From positions 5,794,501-5,858,500 of the forward strand of contig BSBM01000050.1 in assembly GCA_027924585.1 (NCBI GenBank): a stretch of DNA of 64,000 bases, in the 5' to 3' direction. This document shows positions 13,411 to 25,582 of the stretch, in pieces. Source of the DNA: Larix kaempferi. Its lineage: Eukaryota; Streptophyta; Pinopsida; Pinales; Pinaceae. A model generated the notes under the pieces. The model ran no database searches and was not told the origin of the DNA. It saw nothing but the letters and a program-made list of their open reading frames with translations. The stretch's first letter is position 1; each line of letters begins with the position of its first letter. Position numbers and translations under genes: made by a program.

Positions 13411-13979
13411 TGTTGAAATATTGTAACTTCAAAGAATATTTATTTGTACTTTATTATTATTCATCCGGAGATGTTTTATTCCTCCGTCAGGATGTTATTA
13501 TTATGTAAAGTCATTGAGGTAAATCCTCCCATGTATGTCGGGGAAACAGATCCCCTAAGAGTCATTTGTAATGGGGTGTTTAAGTCCCCTAGAAGGGTCG
13601 ACCCAATCAGCAAGAGAATAAACTATTGAGGCCGACCTGTCAAGTGTAAAAGTCAAGTGAATGTAAAGTATAAATAGAGGAGGTGTGTTCCTCATTTGAA
13701 CATACACTCACTCACTTGTGAACTCGCATAGGAGAGAGAGAGAGAGATCTGCAAAGGAGGAGAAGGAGCTCTTGTTTGGGGATTTCATCTTTGTACTTTT
13801 GATCATCTATATTGAGGAAGTTTTGTTGGGTTTTCTACCCCATGAGGGTTTCCCAGGATAAATTGTGTCTCTTCTGTTTATGTTGTGCTTGTTGTTCCTT
13901 CAGTGATCCTGTATATGCTATTGTTGTGAAATTGAATTGAATCCTGATGTTATCTATCTTATAATATTGAATCCTAACA
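13411..13979 (+). repeat. 5' LTR of copia A
   Basis: 569-bp LTR beginning TGTTGAAATATTG and ending CCTAACA. A TATAAATAG box is at 13669-13677. A GA microsatellite near 13731-13746 is shorter in the 3' LTR. The end region with GGGTTTTCTACCCC is shared in outline with the LTRs of copia B and C, so the three are related. Confidence 0.93.
13669..13677 (+). promoter_or_regulatory. TATA box of copia A 5' LTR
   Basis: TATAAATAG, also present at 19365-19373 in the 3' LTR and in the same relative place in the copia B LTRs. It marks the probable U3/R boundary. Confidence 0.65.
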
Positions 13980-13992
13980 TGGTTTAAGAGCT
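13980..13992 (+). promoter_or_regulatory. Primer binding site of copia A (tRNA-iMet type)
   Basis: TGGTTTAAGAGCT starts directly after the LTR. It is a slightly mutated form of TGGTATCAGAGC, the sequence complementary to the 3' end of initiator tRNA-Met used by most plant copia elements. Confidence 0.85.
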
Positions 13993-15945
13993 AGCCCAAA
14001 GGAAGGCAATGTATGGCACTTACGACACTTGTTTCACTTGCGACAATATGAAAGCTAGGGTTTCGTATAGAAAAACCTAGTCATCGTGGAACTTTCACTA
14101 TAAATCACTTTTGGCGAAGGTTTAGGATCTGAAACTTGGACAGGACGAAGATGACATGTTCCTGTACCTTGTGTCCGAGTTTCAGCCTTATATTCGGTGC
14201 ACTTTCTGAGATATGATCCGTACAACTTAGGGTTTCTGCCTCTTCCAGAATGAAGCCCTAAACAGGTGACCTAGTTAAAAAGGTCATATCTCGGGCTCGG
14301 AAGCTCCAAATGGAATTCCGTAAAAAGTGGCAGTTAGGGAACGGACAGTAATTTCACAGGTCCGAATATAAGAGGCCGAAGTTGAAACAGTGACACATGG
14401 CACGTTCGCTATGCTGTTTCATCCCATAAACAGGTCATGTTGGGAAAATTATCATATCTCTCTAATGAGGAATCCAATGAAGCTAAAACCTGTGGGGTTG
14501 GAAAGATGACAGGTTAGGATACCACAGGCCGAGGTTTCAGATCCTACGGATCCAAAATTTCAGAGATACACCAGAAAAATCACGGCACATCTGAAATGGC
14601 TCAACGGAGGAAATCAAAGAAGAGGAGGAAGAAGCTCTCACTTAGGGTTTTCAGTTTTTAGGTATGGAAGGACCTGATACAATGTTGGAGACACCTGATT
14701 CAACATTGGAAACTTTGAAAATGGATTGGAATCCATTCATCATGGATATTAATATTTCATCAAAATATTGTGGGAGGAAGGAGATTGAAAATTAGGGTTT
14801 CCAACTAAGAAGAAACCCTAGCAAGGTTGGGAGACTCATAGGGCAACAATGAAGGATGTTTAAATGGAACTGGTAGAGTATCATCCTTGCACCATGAACC
14901 TATATAATATGTTTACAAATTATCTACCTTGGATGATTAGGGTTTTACCCTTCTAGAAAAGACTACAAGCAATCTCGACAGGTATGACTTGAGGAGATGC
15001 AGGTATGTTTTGAAATTTGTTTCATTTATCTGATGATTAAGTTCATGATATGTTTGTCTTCATATTATTGAGGTTAGTACAATCATGATTAATCTTAGAC
15101 CTGTCCGATCACCTTAGTAAAAGTATGAATGCATGTTAATGATAGAAGACATTCGTTGATTAGGGTTATGACACTTATGATTGTACTAATGCACTGTGGT
15201 GTTGTATGAGGATGATGTTGTCCGCTAACATAAAAGGTACATCAAGAAAGACAAATCAAGTTCTAGATCACGAATATATGACCATGGTGACATGAAGACA
15301 AAGACTCATCCATAGTCATTGATCACATAGAAGCTCTACTTACGAGGTATGTATAAGTTGGTTCTACAATGCAACTTATGAGATATGCAGATTACTAGCA
15401 CAAGGTCTCTAAATCATTGAAGAGAACAAAGAAGACATTGTTTGGGTATGTTAGACATAACTGGCAAGCATGATAATCCAGGTATGTTTTCCTATATCGA
15501 GTTAGAATCCTACCTTGTGTTAGGATCTTATATAAGTATACTTTTGTATGATTGATAATGATTATTCATGAAGTTATAAGTTTGAGTAATCAGGGGTTTA
15601 TGCATATTATGCTTCTTAGTTTGATTAATGATATGACAAACTAGAAGAGTCCTATGGTCAAATAAGAATATGCATGAGTAAAAGAAGTACTCCCTAAAAC
15701 CTTGAATACTAACGCTTGAAATAAATTACCTGTGTATGAAATGATCATGACCATACATGTTAAGATTATAGGATCATAATGTTTGGATAGTACTGAGATT
15801 ATACTAATGAATGTATGATTATGACACAATGATGAAACTAGTGCACACTTAAGCATGCATAGTGGTCCAGGATGGATAGAAGTCCAAAGACATATAATCA
15901 TGATGCTATCATAAAGGGAAAAATAGAGATCAAGAGGGAGGCAAC
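13993..15945 (+). other. Leader of copia A without recognisable gag or protease
   Basis: About 1.95 kb in which all frames are closed and no gag, zinc knuckle or protease motif was found. The first 650 bp resembles an ordinary copia leader, rich in 'cggaagctcc' and 'aattccg' type words. Donor-like AG|GTATGT words occur near 15000, 15345 and 15480. Gag, protease and most of integrase appear to have been lost or replaced. Confidence 0.55.
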
Positions 15946-15957
15946 CACACAAACATA

Positions 15958-16402
15958 AAAGATAAGTATTTGAGTTGTTATTAAATATTACTTCTTGAAT
16001 CTCTGAATAGTTAATGATATTGCTCGTAATAGTTGTATGCATATTTGTATTCCTAGAATATATCATGCATAGTGTAAGCATTCATATAGCATTGAACAGT
16101 ATACTACTAATATGCATAAGATGGGTAAGTTGGACAAACATTCCACTATTGCTTGTCTAGAATGAAACCTCTTTGCTAACATGTTGGGAGTTGTGCATGC
16201 TCTTGATAGTATGTTCTAGTAGAGATGGAAGGCATCTAGATAGCCATTGTATGCATACAGGATATGGAAAAGTGTTGTGCCAAAGTATTGGTCAATATAG
16301 TTGCATAACTATGAGAATCATATCAATATGCATAAAAGGTTATCATTGACATGATTTGATAATTATGAAGTGTTACTAATCATGTAATTGAATTTGATTT
16401 GT
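15958..16402 (+). other. Intron-like segment shared by copia A and copia C
   Basis: AT-rich non-coding segment following a short integrase remnant (about 15930-15957). It begins ATAAGTATTT and ends TTTGTAG, just before a stretch (AAGATCGTGTGCTATGATC) also present in copia C. Copia C has a homologous segment at the same place, ending TTGCAG. The ends look like splice sites, but the first base of the donor is A in both copies. It replaces the C-terminal part of integrase found in copia B. Function unknown; it could be a cryptic intron or filler from an old deletion. Confidence 0.4.
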
Positions 16403-16499
16403 AGAAAAGATCGTGTGCTATGATCTACAAAAGAAGGATGATGAACACTTGTTCCGAAGAACAAGTGATGATTGTTCAACAAGAAGACTTACAAATCAA

Positions 16500-17156
16500 A
16501 CATACTATAGAAGTACAAATCAAGGCTCGTGGCTAGAGGATTCTCTTAGAAAGAGGGAGAGGATCATGATGAGATGTTTGCTCCAGTGGCTAGACACACT
16601 TCCAAAGATAGATTACACCCATGGGTGACAAGACCGTTCTCGTGAATGGTGTAATTGAAGAAGAAGTGCATATCAAGCAAATTCCCAAGATTTGAAAGAA
16701 AATCACATGATCAAAGAAGGCTTTGTACGGGTTCAACAGGTACCCAGGATCGATATTCATTTGATGAGCTTGATGATCACCACGGGTGATGCGGATTTCA
16801 ACCTTTGCTACAAGGTTGAAGATAGTTGCTATATACAAATGACATGCTTCTCTCAGATGGATGAAAGAAGGAACTCACCATAGAGTTCGGGTGATCTTGA
16901 GGCTCATATCAGTAGACCCATCTAACGGGAGATGGCACGGATAGATATGCAGAAGATCACTCAATGCAGAGTGTTCATGATGTTCAATCACAAAGGGAAG
17001 ACAATAGTCAGATGTAGAAGACTCCACTTCAGAGGGAGTAGATCTCAGAGTTAAAGAATCTTGGCATGATTCTTGTGATTAGATATGTGGCTGAGATCAG
17101 ATGAGATTTTTCCTTAGCCAAGGAAAATGTGAAGTAGAGATTTGGGATGATGGACA
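16500..17156 (+). pseudogene. Reverse transcriptase remnants of copia A
   Basis: Broken pieces of a copia reverse transcriptase. A frameshifted echo of the RT N-terminal block appears at 16525-16610 and an EEEVHIKQ-like piece at 16655-16682. The following piece, around 16786-16830, reads DADFNLCYKVED and matches the region just before the catalytic block of copia B. The YVDD catalytic motif is not found. Many stops. Confidence 0.6.
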
Positions 17157-17792
17157 ATGGTTTCTACAGTTTACAGACAGATGGTTGGTTCTTTGATGTA
17201 TTTGACGAATACCAGGCCAGATATATGCTTTGTTGTGAACACCCTGAGTCAGTATCTAGTTGAGCCTAGACGTGATCACTTGGTAGCTGCAAAGCATGTG
17301 ATGAGGTACCTGAAAGGTACGATAGACTTTGGTCTATACTATGTTGGACATCATGAGTACAGATTGTATAGTTATACAGATGTAGATTGGGCCAAATGTG
17401 TCTCAGACAGAAAGAGCACATCGGGTGGATGTTATTGTCTAGGATCTGCTATGATCTCATGGTTTAGCAGGAAGCAGTCCAGTGTGGCTCTCAGCATAGC
17501 TGAAGTGGAATATATAGCAGCTTGCTCTGCTAGTTGTGAAGCCATATGGCTTCGAAAACTATTGTCAGGACTATTTGACTCAGAGATGAACTCCACGATG
17601 ATCCTGTGTGACAACCAGAGTTGTATCAAGATGACGGAGAATCCAGTGTTCCATGATAAGTCAAAGCACATAGAGATCCGATATTTCTATATATGGGATA
17701 TGGTGCAAAAAGGAGCTATAAAGCTCGAGTATGTGAGCACTGATGAGCAAGTTACTGATGTTAACCAAACCTCTGTCTCGAGTAAAGTTTGA
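17157..17792 (+). pseudogene. RNase H domain of copia A
   Basis: Open stretch of 211 codons covering the end of the reverse transcriptase connection (YRQMVGSLMYLTNTRPD, 17169-17219) and the copia-type RNase H, which degrades the RNA strand during cDNA synthesis. Readable blocks are DRKSTSGGCYCLGS, the EVEYIAACSASCEAIWLRKLL helix region (cited in part) and VFHDKSKHIEIRYFYI. The acidic residue usually in AEAEY is kept as AEVEY. A small deletion near 17760 shifts the frame so that the conserved C-terminal KPLSRVKFEYF block is read in another frame. The first Met is arbitrary, since the real polyprotein started far upstream. Confidence 0.85.
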
Positions 17793-17951
17793 GTATTTCC
17801 GAGACAAGCTTGGTGTATTTCAAAAGGACCCTCCTCGAAAGGGGGAGGGATATGGTCGATGATGATATTTTGGATCGATGATGAGGTCGCTAATACCTCT
17901 ACGGACGATGAGGTCGATGATGAGGATGCCTGTACCGACAATGAGGGTGAT

Positions 17952-18180
17952 GAGTGGTCCTTAGACTTGGTCTAAGTTGACAAGTGGATTGCGTCATCCC
18001 TGGACTCTAGTCCTAAATGAATCAAGAGACTTGTGTCTTCGTGAGTGGTCCTTAGACTTGGTCTAAGTTGATGAGTGGATTGCATCATCCCTAGACTCTA
18101 GTCCTAAATTAATCCAGAGACTTGTGTCTTCGTGAGTGGTCCTTAGACTTGGTCTAGGTTGACGAGTGGATTGTATCATC
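17952..18180 (+). repeat. 91-bp tandem repeat in copia A 3' UTR
   Basis: About 2.5 copies with a 91-bp period (starts at 17952, 18043, 18134). Each unit holds short perfect stem-loops: CTTAGAC-TTG-GTCTAAG, GGACT-CT-AGTCC and AGAC-TTGT-GTCT. It lies after RNase H and before the 3' LTR. Confidence 0.9.
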
Positions 18181-18695
18181 GTTTGCTTTATGTCCTAAAG
18201 TGATCGGGATTGATCATCCCGTACGTGGATCAGGATTGTATCATCCTTGGCTTTATGTCCTAAAGCGATCGGGATTGATCACCCCGTAAGTGGATCAAGA
18301 TTGCATCATCCTTGGCTTTGTGTCCTAAAGTGATCGGGATTGATCATCCCGTAAGTGGATCAGGATTGTATCATCCTTGGCTTTATGTCCTAAAGTGATC
18401 GGGATTGATCGTCTCGTAAGTGGACCAGGATTGGATCATCCTTGGCTTTGTGTCCTAAACTGACCGGGATTGATCATCCCGTAAGTGGATCAGGATTGTA
18501 TCATCCTTGGCTTTGTGTCCTAAAGTGATCGGGACTGATCATCCCATAAGTGGATCAGGATTGTATCATCCTTAGCTTTGTGTCCTAAAGTGATCGGGGT
18601 TGATCATCCTGTCAGTGGATCAGGATTGTATCATCCTTGGCTTTATGTCCTAAAGTGAGAGGGATTTATCATCCCGTAATTGGATCATGTGTATT
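18176..18695 (+). repeat. 65-bp tandem repeat array in copia A 3' UTR
   Basis: Eight units with an exact 65-bp period (starts 18176, 18241, 18306, 18371, 18436, 18501, 18566, 18631). Each unit contains the hairpin CGGGAT-TGATC-ATCCCG and a second, AGGAT-TGTATC-ATCCT. Copies differ by a few substitutions. Not a CRISPR array: there are no spacers and units abut. Confidence 0.93.
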
Positions 18696-18711
18696 GCAGA
18701 TATTGATGATG

Positions 18712-18890
18712 TTGTTGATCGAGAGATCCGGATGATGATGTTGTTGATCGAGAGATCCAGATGATGTTGATTGAGAGATCCAGATGATGCAATTGATCGA
18801 GAGATCCAAATATTGATGGTGTTGTTGATCGAGAGATCTAGATGATGTTGTTGATCGAGAGATCCAGATGATGATGTTGTTGTAGACGAT
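18712..18890 (+). repeat. Short GATCGAGAGATC repeats in copia A 3' UTR
   Basis: Six or so copies of a 21-36 bp unit built on TTGATCGAGAGATCCAGATG. The core GATC-GAGA-GATC is a 4-bp stem closed by a GNRA-type tetraloop when read as RNA. Confidence 0.85.
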
Positions 18891-19096
18891 CGAGTGATCG
18901 AGTGCTGCAAAAGATGAAGACTCAATACTATAGATGTTGATGTTCCAGTACTGAAGATGTTGAAGATGTTCCAGCAGCCGTTCCAGTTGCTAATGATGAT
19001 TGAAGAAAACTTCCAATGATTTATAGATGTATCACTATGATGTTGTTGATGGCCTCTTCTTGCTCCTGCAGATGTTGTTAGAATACCCTTCTTGTT

Positions 19097-19105
19097 AAGG
19101 GGGAG
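19097..19105 (+). promoter_or_regulatory. Polypurine tract of copia A
   Basis: AAGGGGGAG directly before the 3' LTR; primer for plus-strand cDNA synthesis. Confidence 0.85.
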
Positions 19106-19668
19106 TGTTGAAATATTGTCACTTCAAAGAATATTCTATTTGTACTTTATTATTATTCATCCGGAGATGTTTTATTCCTCCGTCGGGATGTTATTATTAT
19201 GTAAAGTCATTGAGGTAAATCCTCCCATGTATGTCAAGGAAATATATCCCCTAGGAGTCATTTGTAATGGGGTGTTTAAGTCCCCTAGAGGGGTCGGCCC
19301 AGTCAGCAAGAGAATAAACTATTGAGGCCGACCTGTCAAGTGTAAAAGTCAAGTGAATGTAAAGTATAAATAGAGGAGGTGTGTTCCTCATTTGAACATA
19401 CACTCACTCACTTGTGAACTCGCATAGGAGAGAGATAGATCTGCAGAGGAGAAGGAGCTCTTGTTTGGGGATTTCATCTTTGTACTTTTGATCATCTATA
19501 TTGAGGAAGTTTTGTTGGGTTTTCTACCCCATGAGGGTTTCCCAGGATAAATTGTGTCTCTTCTGTTTATGTTGTGCTTGTTTTTCCTTCAGTGACCCTG
19601 TATATGCTATTGTTGTGAAATTGAATTGAATACTGATGTTATCTATCTTAGCATATTGAATCTTAACA
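19106..19668 (+). repeat. 3' LTR of copia A
   Basis: 563 bp, TGTTGAAATATTG to TCTTAACA, matching the 5' LTR apart from scattered substitutions and a shorter GA tract. TATA box at 19365-19373. Followed by the target duplication GATAT. Confidence 0.93.
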
Positions 19669-19715
19669 GATATAAGTTACGCATGGACACTCGCAGACAC
19701 CTGAGGTAAGCCTCT

Positions 19716-19735
19716 ACCTCCCCGGTAATGGCGCC
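19716..19735 (-). promoter_or_regulatory. Primer binding site of gypsy Y3 (tRNA-Asp type)
   Basis: On the minus strand TGGCGCCATTACCGGGGAG, five bases inside the LTR end. This matches, with two changes, the complement of the plant tRNA-Asp 3' end, as used by Athila/Tat-type gypsy elements. Confidence 0.85.
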
Positions 19736-22700
19736 AAAAATGTTATCACACAACTTGAAGTTGTCCCTAAAGGTTATCTTATCCAGGACGATATAGGTGT
19801 TGGACAACTAAAGAGGTGACCCAAGAGATGCCACGGTTCCCAATGCAATTGGGTGTCGCGTTAACTGAGGCACTCTTCACCTTAGATCAAGCCTAAGCAA
19901 AACCAAGGGGGGAGACCCTAGCTTAGCCAATGAAAGCTAGCGAACCAAATCAAGACCTCCTAGGGAAATGTGATGATGATAAGGTAGAAGATCAAGATAG
20001 GATTAGATCTAGATCTAAAATGGATAAGTGGACCCAATGAGTTAGGGCTTGGTTGAAGAGGCTTAAGGCAAGGAAAAATGTTCAACCAAGTGTGAGATAA
20101 GGTCACTTATGGATTAGAAATATTAGATCTAGATATATCTAATGCCAAGAAAAAATACCCAAGTGGGTCCCACCGTTAAAATATGGAAAATGGTCCAAAT
20201 GGGGCCCACAAGGTCAAAATTAAGGTGAAATGGCATTAGGGGGTTTGCAAATGAATGGATCTAATGAAACAATGAGGAATTAGCAATACCCACATGTGGG
20301 ATCTAGCAAATGGCCACCTACCCAACAAGTGCAACCTCCCTTGGAGAGGCCCAGTGCCTTAGATCGGGGGGTAAATTGAGTCAGATGTCCACCAAAATTT
20401 AGATCGGGAATGTTGTGACTAATGTAGAGGGGGTTTAATTATTAATCCCAAACGTTTGCTAGAACTCCATAGATCTAAAAAAATAAAAATACAAGGGTTT
20501 TGATGACCAATAGGATGAAAGACAAGAAAATGGATGCGTACCTTGTAGATCTTACCTCAAATGCTTCCGGCTACCTTGCACATAGGTGATCCTTGCATTT
20601 AGTTACAATTCCAAGCTAGATCCAAGTGATTCGAAGCAAAAACGTCCAAGCCCAAGGAGGAAAAACATCCCACTCAACCTGTAAAACAAACTACAAAAAG
20701 TTAGATTTGATCCACAAATGAATGAGATCTAAGCATGGCATATCAAAAGAAGCAAATCAATGGACAAAGCACAATTGAAAATACTCCCTTCAAGATGAAA
20801 ACGTCTTGCCCAAGGGGGATGTGAGAAACCCCAACAATCTTCCCTTCAAGCAATTCGCACCCCTGCAACAAGTCAATTTGGCCTCCCTCTATAGCTGTCA
20901 AAATCACTTGTAAAAGCAAAGATGTCTAAAGCAAGAGATGTATAATCATGTACAAGAGCATCCCATCAAAGCAAGAGAAGTAGATCTGCAAAATGGTATT
21001 TTATTCCAAGTTTTCCAGAGCCCAAAAGGTCCCTTTACAATAGGGGGGTCTCTTCCTTAAATAGGATGAGGCAGACCAAAACCCTAAACCACTTTTGAAA
21101 TGAGTGGTTGAGATCAAAAGATAAAAAGATACAATCAACGGCTAAGATGAGCCAGTACAATATAACATGGATCACTCACATGAGGGGAGTGCGCACTACA
21201 TTAGTACATAGAGGAAGCCCTAAGGGGGTGCGCACTACTCTAGGGAGACTACAATACAAGTGTGCCACATAAGATGACTATTACAAGTGACTAGGAGCAC
21301 ATGGTCGGGCTAGGAGGCATTACTTTCCTTCACTAGCATCACCCCATGGCACAATAATATAACATAAGACTCAATGACATGTCCAAATGTACAAATGATC
21401 AAATCCTGGTCCCCTCAACTTAGAGAAGAATACATCAAAACACATCCTCATGACTGTGTGGACCCCACTGAATGCTGCAAACTGATCGTGAAAGAGTGGG
21501 ATACACCATAGATGACCTCAGAGCAGACCTCATGCCAAAACCTTGCCCCACTTGCCCAAATCGAATTCCTAAATGACCTTTTTATTCCACCTGAAAAACC
21601 ACCAAAATGCCCACAGCCCACTGTCTGGTGCCTGTGCACAAAAACTAACTGTACCATCATGTCCGAAAGGGGGGTAATATGGTAAAAACAAGTGTCTAGA
21701 CCACCCTCTTCCTCTGTAGTGTCCTAGGCAACGACTAGCCTCTAATGCTCTAGTTGGACAAGCCACATCAACATGGACAAACCGGTCAACAGGTGAAAAA
21801 CTGCTCAAATCATGTCTGGGAGTTCCTGAAACTGAAAGATAAGTGTCTCAATGGATCTAGAAGACCCAAATCCACTAGAGATGAGTACTCATACACCTCA
21901 TGATAACCTATAAGATCATCTGTAGCATCCACCATACCCAGACAAGTAAAAAAATAATGATTTGGAAATAATAATAATCATGAAAAACTACATCAATCAT
22001 CATCTGAAGCGTGTGCCCATCATATGGAATCATCAAAAGGTATATAAAGGACCATAGATCAACATCATACAATATAAGTGGTCCATCTCATCATGGATCC
22101 CAAGGTTAACCTTGGTCAAACTAGATTTGACCGTTCAAACTGATCAAAATATGACCCTGGCCAAAGAAGCCATGCTGCTGCAAGTGCAAATGGTTAAGAC
22201 ATGCTCTTTGAATCATTTTCATAGCAAGACTCTAAATCATTAAGCATTATTTCACTCGCAGTTAATAAATAATAGTAGGTTAGTTAATAATTTACTTTCA
22301 AAGAGAAACTTAAGAATATACTCATTTGTAGACATGGTCAATTTGCTAGCAGAGGGTTAAGGCTAAGGATGTAAGTCTAGGCCAAAAGGGGATGACTTGA
22401 CACTATGATACTTTGGATAAGGGAAATGGTGTTACACGCTTAAGCATGTGTTGGACAAAGAATACACAAGGAATGGCAATGTCTCACAAATGGGTAAGTT
22501 GTTTAGAGGAGTGCTTATTCAACCTTGGAAAAATGTCTACTACTAGAACCGCCGTGAACTGGGTGCTCGGCTAACCGTAACTTGAGGTTCTAGGGGACAC
22601 TTAGAATTAGTTGTCCCTTGCTCCATCTCATATCATAACACATAGGATCAATGAGGAAAATTTCACATAAGGTCAGCAGTCTTTAGATTTGGCATATACT

Positions 22701-24506
22701 TAACCACTGTTTTATTTGGACCTTTCATTTTATTTCATATAATTTCATGGCCAGCAATCTTTAGATTTAGCATACATTTATCCATTGCTTTTTTTTTAGG
22801 CCTTTAGGACCCCTCTAGGATTTTTGCAGATCTCCTAAGAGTGAAATGGGATCTTGAGCTCGGTTGCTTCTTCCTCCCCTTCACCGTCTTTTCTCTAACA
22901 ATTTGTGCATTTCATGGCTCTACAAGGTCAACTTTTGGTTCAAGATTGGGTTCAAAGGATCTTGCCCATTATTTCACCATCAAAAACAAATTTCAATCTC
23001 CCTTGGTTACTACAAGCGAATCTTCATCTTACAAGATTCTATCTCTCTTGCATTCGCTATTTGTAAAGAGTACAAATTTCCTAAAATTACTATCAATCAA
23101 GTTTGCATTTCATTTACTAAAGTAGATCAAAGTTTTATACCTTGGATCTACTTCATTTTTTTTGTCTAGATCTATTTTCATCATAAGTTTTATTTTCAAA
23201 GATCTAGTTTTATTTCTTTAAAGCTTGTAAATCCACCTTTTTTTTTTGATTGATTGACGTTTTGCCTTGAGAAAAGTGCCAAAAACAGACTTTAAAAAGT
23301 GCTAAAAACCACCTTGGAAAACGTGCCCTAAATTTGCATCGAAAAGTGTGCTGTTGGCAGCCCTGTTAGCTCACTGTTTTCAGCCTTTAAAATTGTTTAA
23401 AACAGTCCAAAAAAGTGCCTAAAACAGTCCCAAAAATGCCCTAAAACTGCCTTGGGAAACGTGCCTAATTTGTCTTGAAAAATGTGCCATTTTCCAGCCT
23501 CATTTGCTCACTGTTTTCTTCTTTTTCCACTGTTTTTACAGACCTTAAAATTTGTTCAAAATAGTCCAAAAAATCATAAAAACAGTCTCCAAAAAGTATA
23601 AAAAATTACCTTGAAAAAAGTGCCCAAAGTTGTCTTGAAAAGCGTGCTATTTGGCACTCCTTTTGCTCACTGTTTTCAGCCTTTTGTCACTGTTTTTTGT
23701 GCCACTTTTTTCCCTTTTGGCAGCCCTCCTTGGTCCTTCATTCTTCCCTACCTTTTTGGTCTTCTTCTCCATCTTTTCTTGCCTTGTTTTCCTCTCTTCT
23801 TTCTCTTGCCTCTCCTTCTCTCTTTAAGTGTCTTTTCCATCTTTTCATTTCTTCTTTGCATCTAGATCTAGCTTGCATCTTAGTTTAAATTTCATTTTAG
23901 CTTGCATTCACTTAGTTTCCATTTCATACTTAGATAAATTTCTAAATTAGATTTTGTTTTGCATGCTAGTCTAGTTTAGTCTCATCTCATACTAAGTTTG
24001 ACTCTCTAGTTTCATTTTACAAGTTGTTTGAGTTTCTAGATCTTAGTTTGTTTTGATTGCTAATCCTTAACAAGCCTTTGTTTGAGAGCTCGTATCCACA
24101 GGTTAATAGAGAAAATCAAACAAGCAAAGATCTCAAAGGCTAGTTGCAAACAAGAGTGAGCAAGCAAGCAAACCAAAACCAATTCCTTGAAAAGCACTTC
24201 CCTCTTCTTCACTCCCCATCCATTATTGTGCTTTCAAGAGAAGAAGAAAACCAAAAAACATTGTAACAAGTCAAATAAAAGCAAGTGGGATAACGGCTCC
24301 CACACCCCCACTTCCCCCATTTGGGGGAAGCCTGTATCGCCCACTGTCTGATTTTCGTACTTTACTTTGCTTTATACCTACACAATAAACTGCTAGAATA
24401 GTTAGATTAGTCTCAATTTTGATAATTGCTAGATCTTAGAAGTTCATAGTTTAGTTTACCATTTTTCCATTTCATATAATTTGTCATTGAAAAATAACTT
24501 TAAAAT

Positions 24507-24725
24507 CTCTTGAATCTCACTGAAAAGTGGATCAAGAGTGCTCTTTGTCGGAGAGTTCATCTGTTTGTTTTGATTTTATTGCTAACCCCCTTGCTTTCCC
24601 GAGAACGGTCTTAAGACCTGAAAGAGACTCTTGGGTAGTGTAGATTTCGTTTTCAGTATTTTTGCATTTCATAAATCTCTTGAATCTCGCCATAAGGCGG
24701 ATCAAGAGTGCTCTCTGTCGGAGAT
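24507..24725 (+). other. Two paired stem-loop modules in LTR X3
   Basis: Module 1 (24507-24555): outer stem CTCTTGA/TCAAGAG, inner stem CACT-GAAA-AGTG, then CTCTTTGTCGGAGAG. Module 2 (24677-24725): the same outer stem, inner stem CGCC-ATAA-GGCG, then CTCTCTGTCGGAG. The inner stems share no sequence beyond the pairing itself. Between the modules lies the palindrome GGTCTTAAGACC (about 24608-24619). Confidence 0.65.
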
Positions 24726-25533
24726 TTTTTACAATGGTGTGTGTTCATCACACATAATAAAATTGGAATTTGCATTTACTATACTGCGTATGCTCTACCC
24801 ACTTGTGGGATACTCAAAAACAGTATAGACTTATCAATTTTCCACATTTAAATCACTTCAACCATAATAAAACACTCTCCCAGAAAACCAACGAAAATCC
24901 GATGTTGATCGTCAAATATTCGAAAGTGGGCAAATTCTGCCTAGGGACGCTAGAACCACTGTACCGAGATCTTAAGGGCGTCGTTAGGCTACATCCTGGG
25001 TTGGTGTAGTGTTGAACACGCTCTAGAGACTCGTACAACCAACATGTCCTTGTACGGAACCACTTTGAGTATTTTCCGAACGCATCTCTTGTAGTGAAAG
25101 CTATACCTTGGAGATTCCCTTCCTTTTTAATCAACTCATCTTAAAATTTACAATAAAATTCCCTAGCACACTTGCAAAACAGTTCCCAAGCACACCAAGA
25201 CTTGTATTCATCATCCCAAGCACTCAAAGACATTGACTCCATAAAGCACTGGTCCTTCAAATCCAACATTTATTTGCTTATTATCTATCTGGAGCACTTG
25301 TCTTATCTTTTAAATTCATATTATGACGTGGATGCTTTTTGTTTAAACTGTCATATCAGTGGTTGTGCATCTTCATTTAATTTTGCAAGTATATGGTTGG
25401 AATCTATAAATTGTTATTGTAAATCTTCATAAAAACTCCTAAAAAACACCCATCCGCATCATACATACCATAAAAACATCTAAAACACAAGAGCCTTAGA
25501 AACTCTTTGTAGGGTCTACCCCCCTTGGCTTCG

Positions 25534-25582
25534 TTAGGAGTTTGCCTAAACGGAGGAGTCGGGATCAGGTGACAGCACCTGA
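25534..25582 (+). other. Terminal hairpin pair of LTR X3
   Basis: TTAGG/CCTAA (25534-25538 with 25545-25549) and TCAGGTG-ACAG-CACCTGA (25565-25582). Confidence 0.6.

Larger units (their letters stand above)
13411..19668 (+). mobile_element. Copia element A, complete ends, decayed interior
   Basis: A 6258-bp copia element with two LTRs (569 and 563 bp), a tRNA-iMet-type primer site, a polypurine tract and a perfect 5-bp target duplication GATAT (13406-13410 and 19669-19673). The interior keeps only an RNase H frame and fragments of integrase and reverse transcriptase; gag and protease are not recognisable, so it needs proteins in trans. By eye the LTRs differ at about 3% of positions, fewer than those of copia B. 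The uninterrupted target sequence is still visible in Y4 near 37346-37380. Confidence 0.93.

Noticed and set aside
15641-16081. 146-codon minus-strand open frame with membrane-like composition
   Set aside because: Antisense to the decayed interior of copia A and overlapping the segment shared with copia C, where the frame is not kept.
18176-18695. Regular 65-bp repeats with dyad symmetry, CRISPR-like at first glance
   Set aside because: Units abut with no spacers, the genome is that of a plant, and the array lies inside a copia element.
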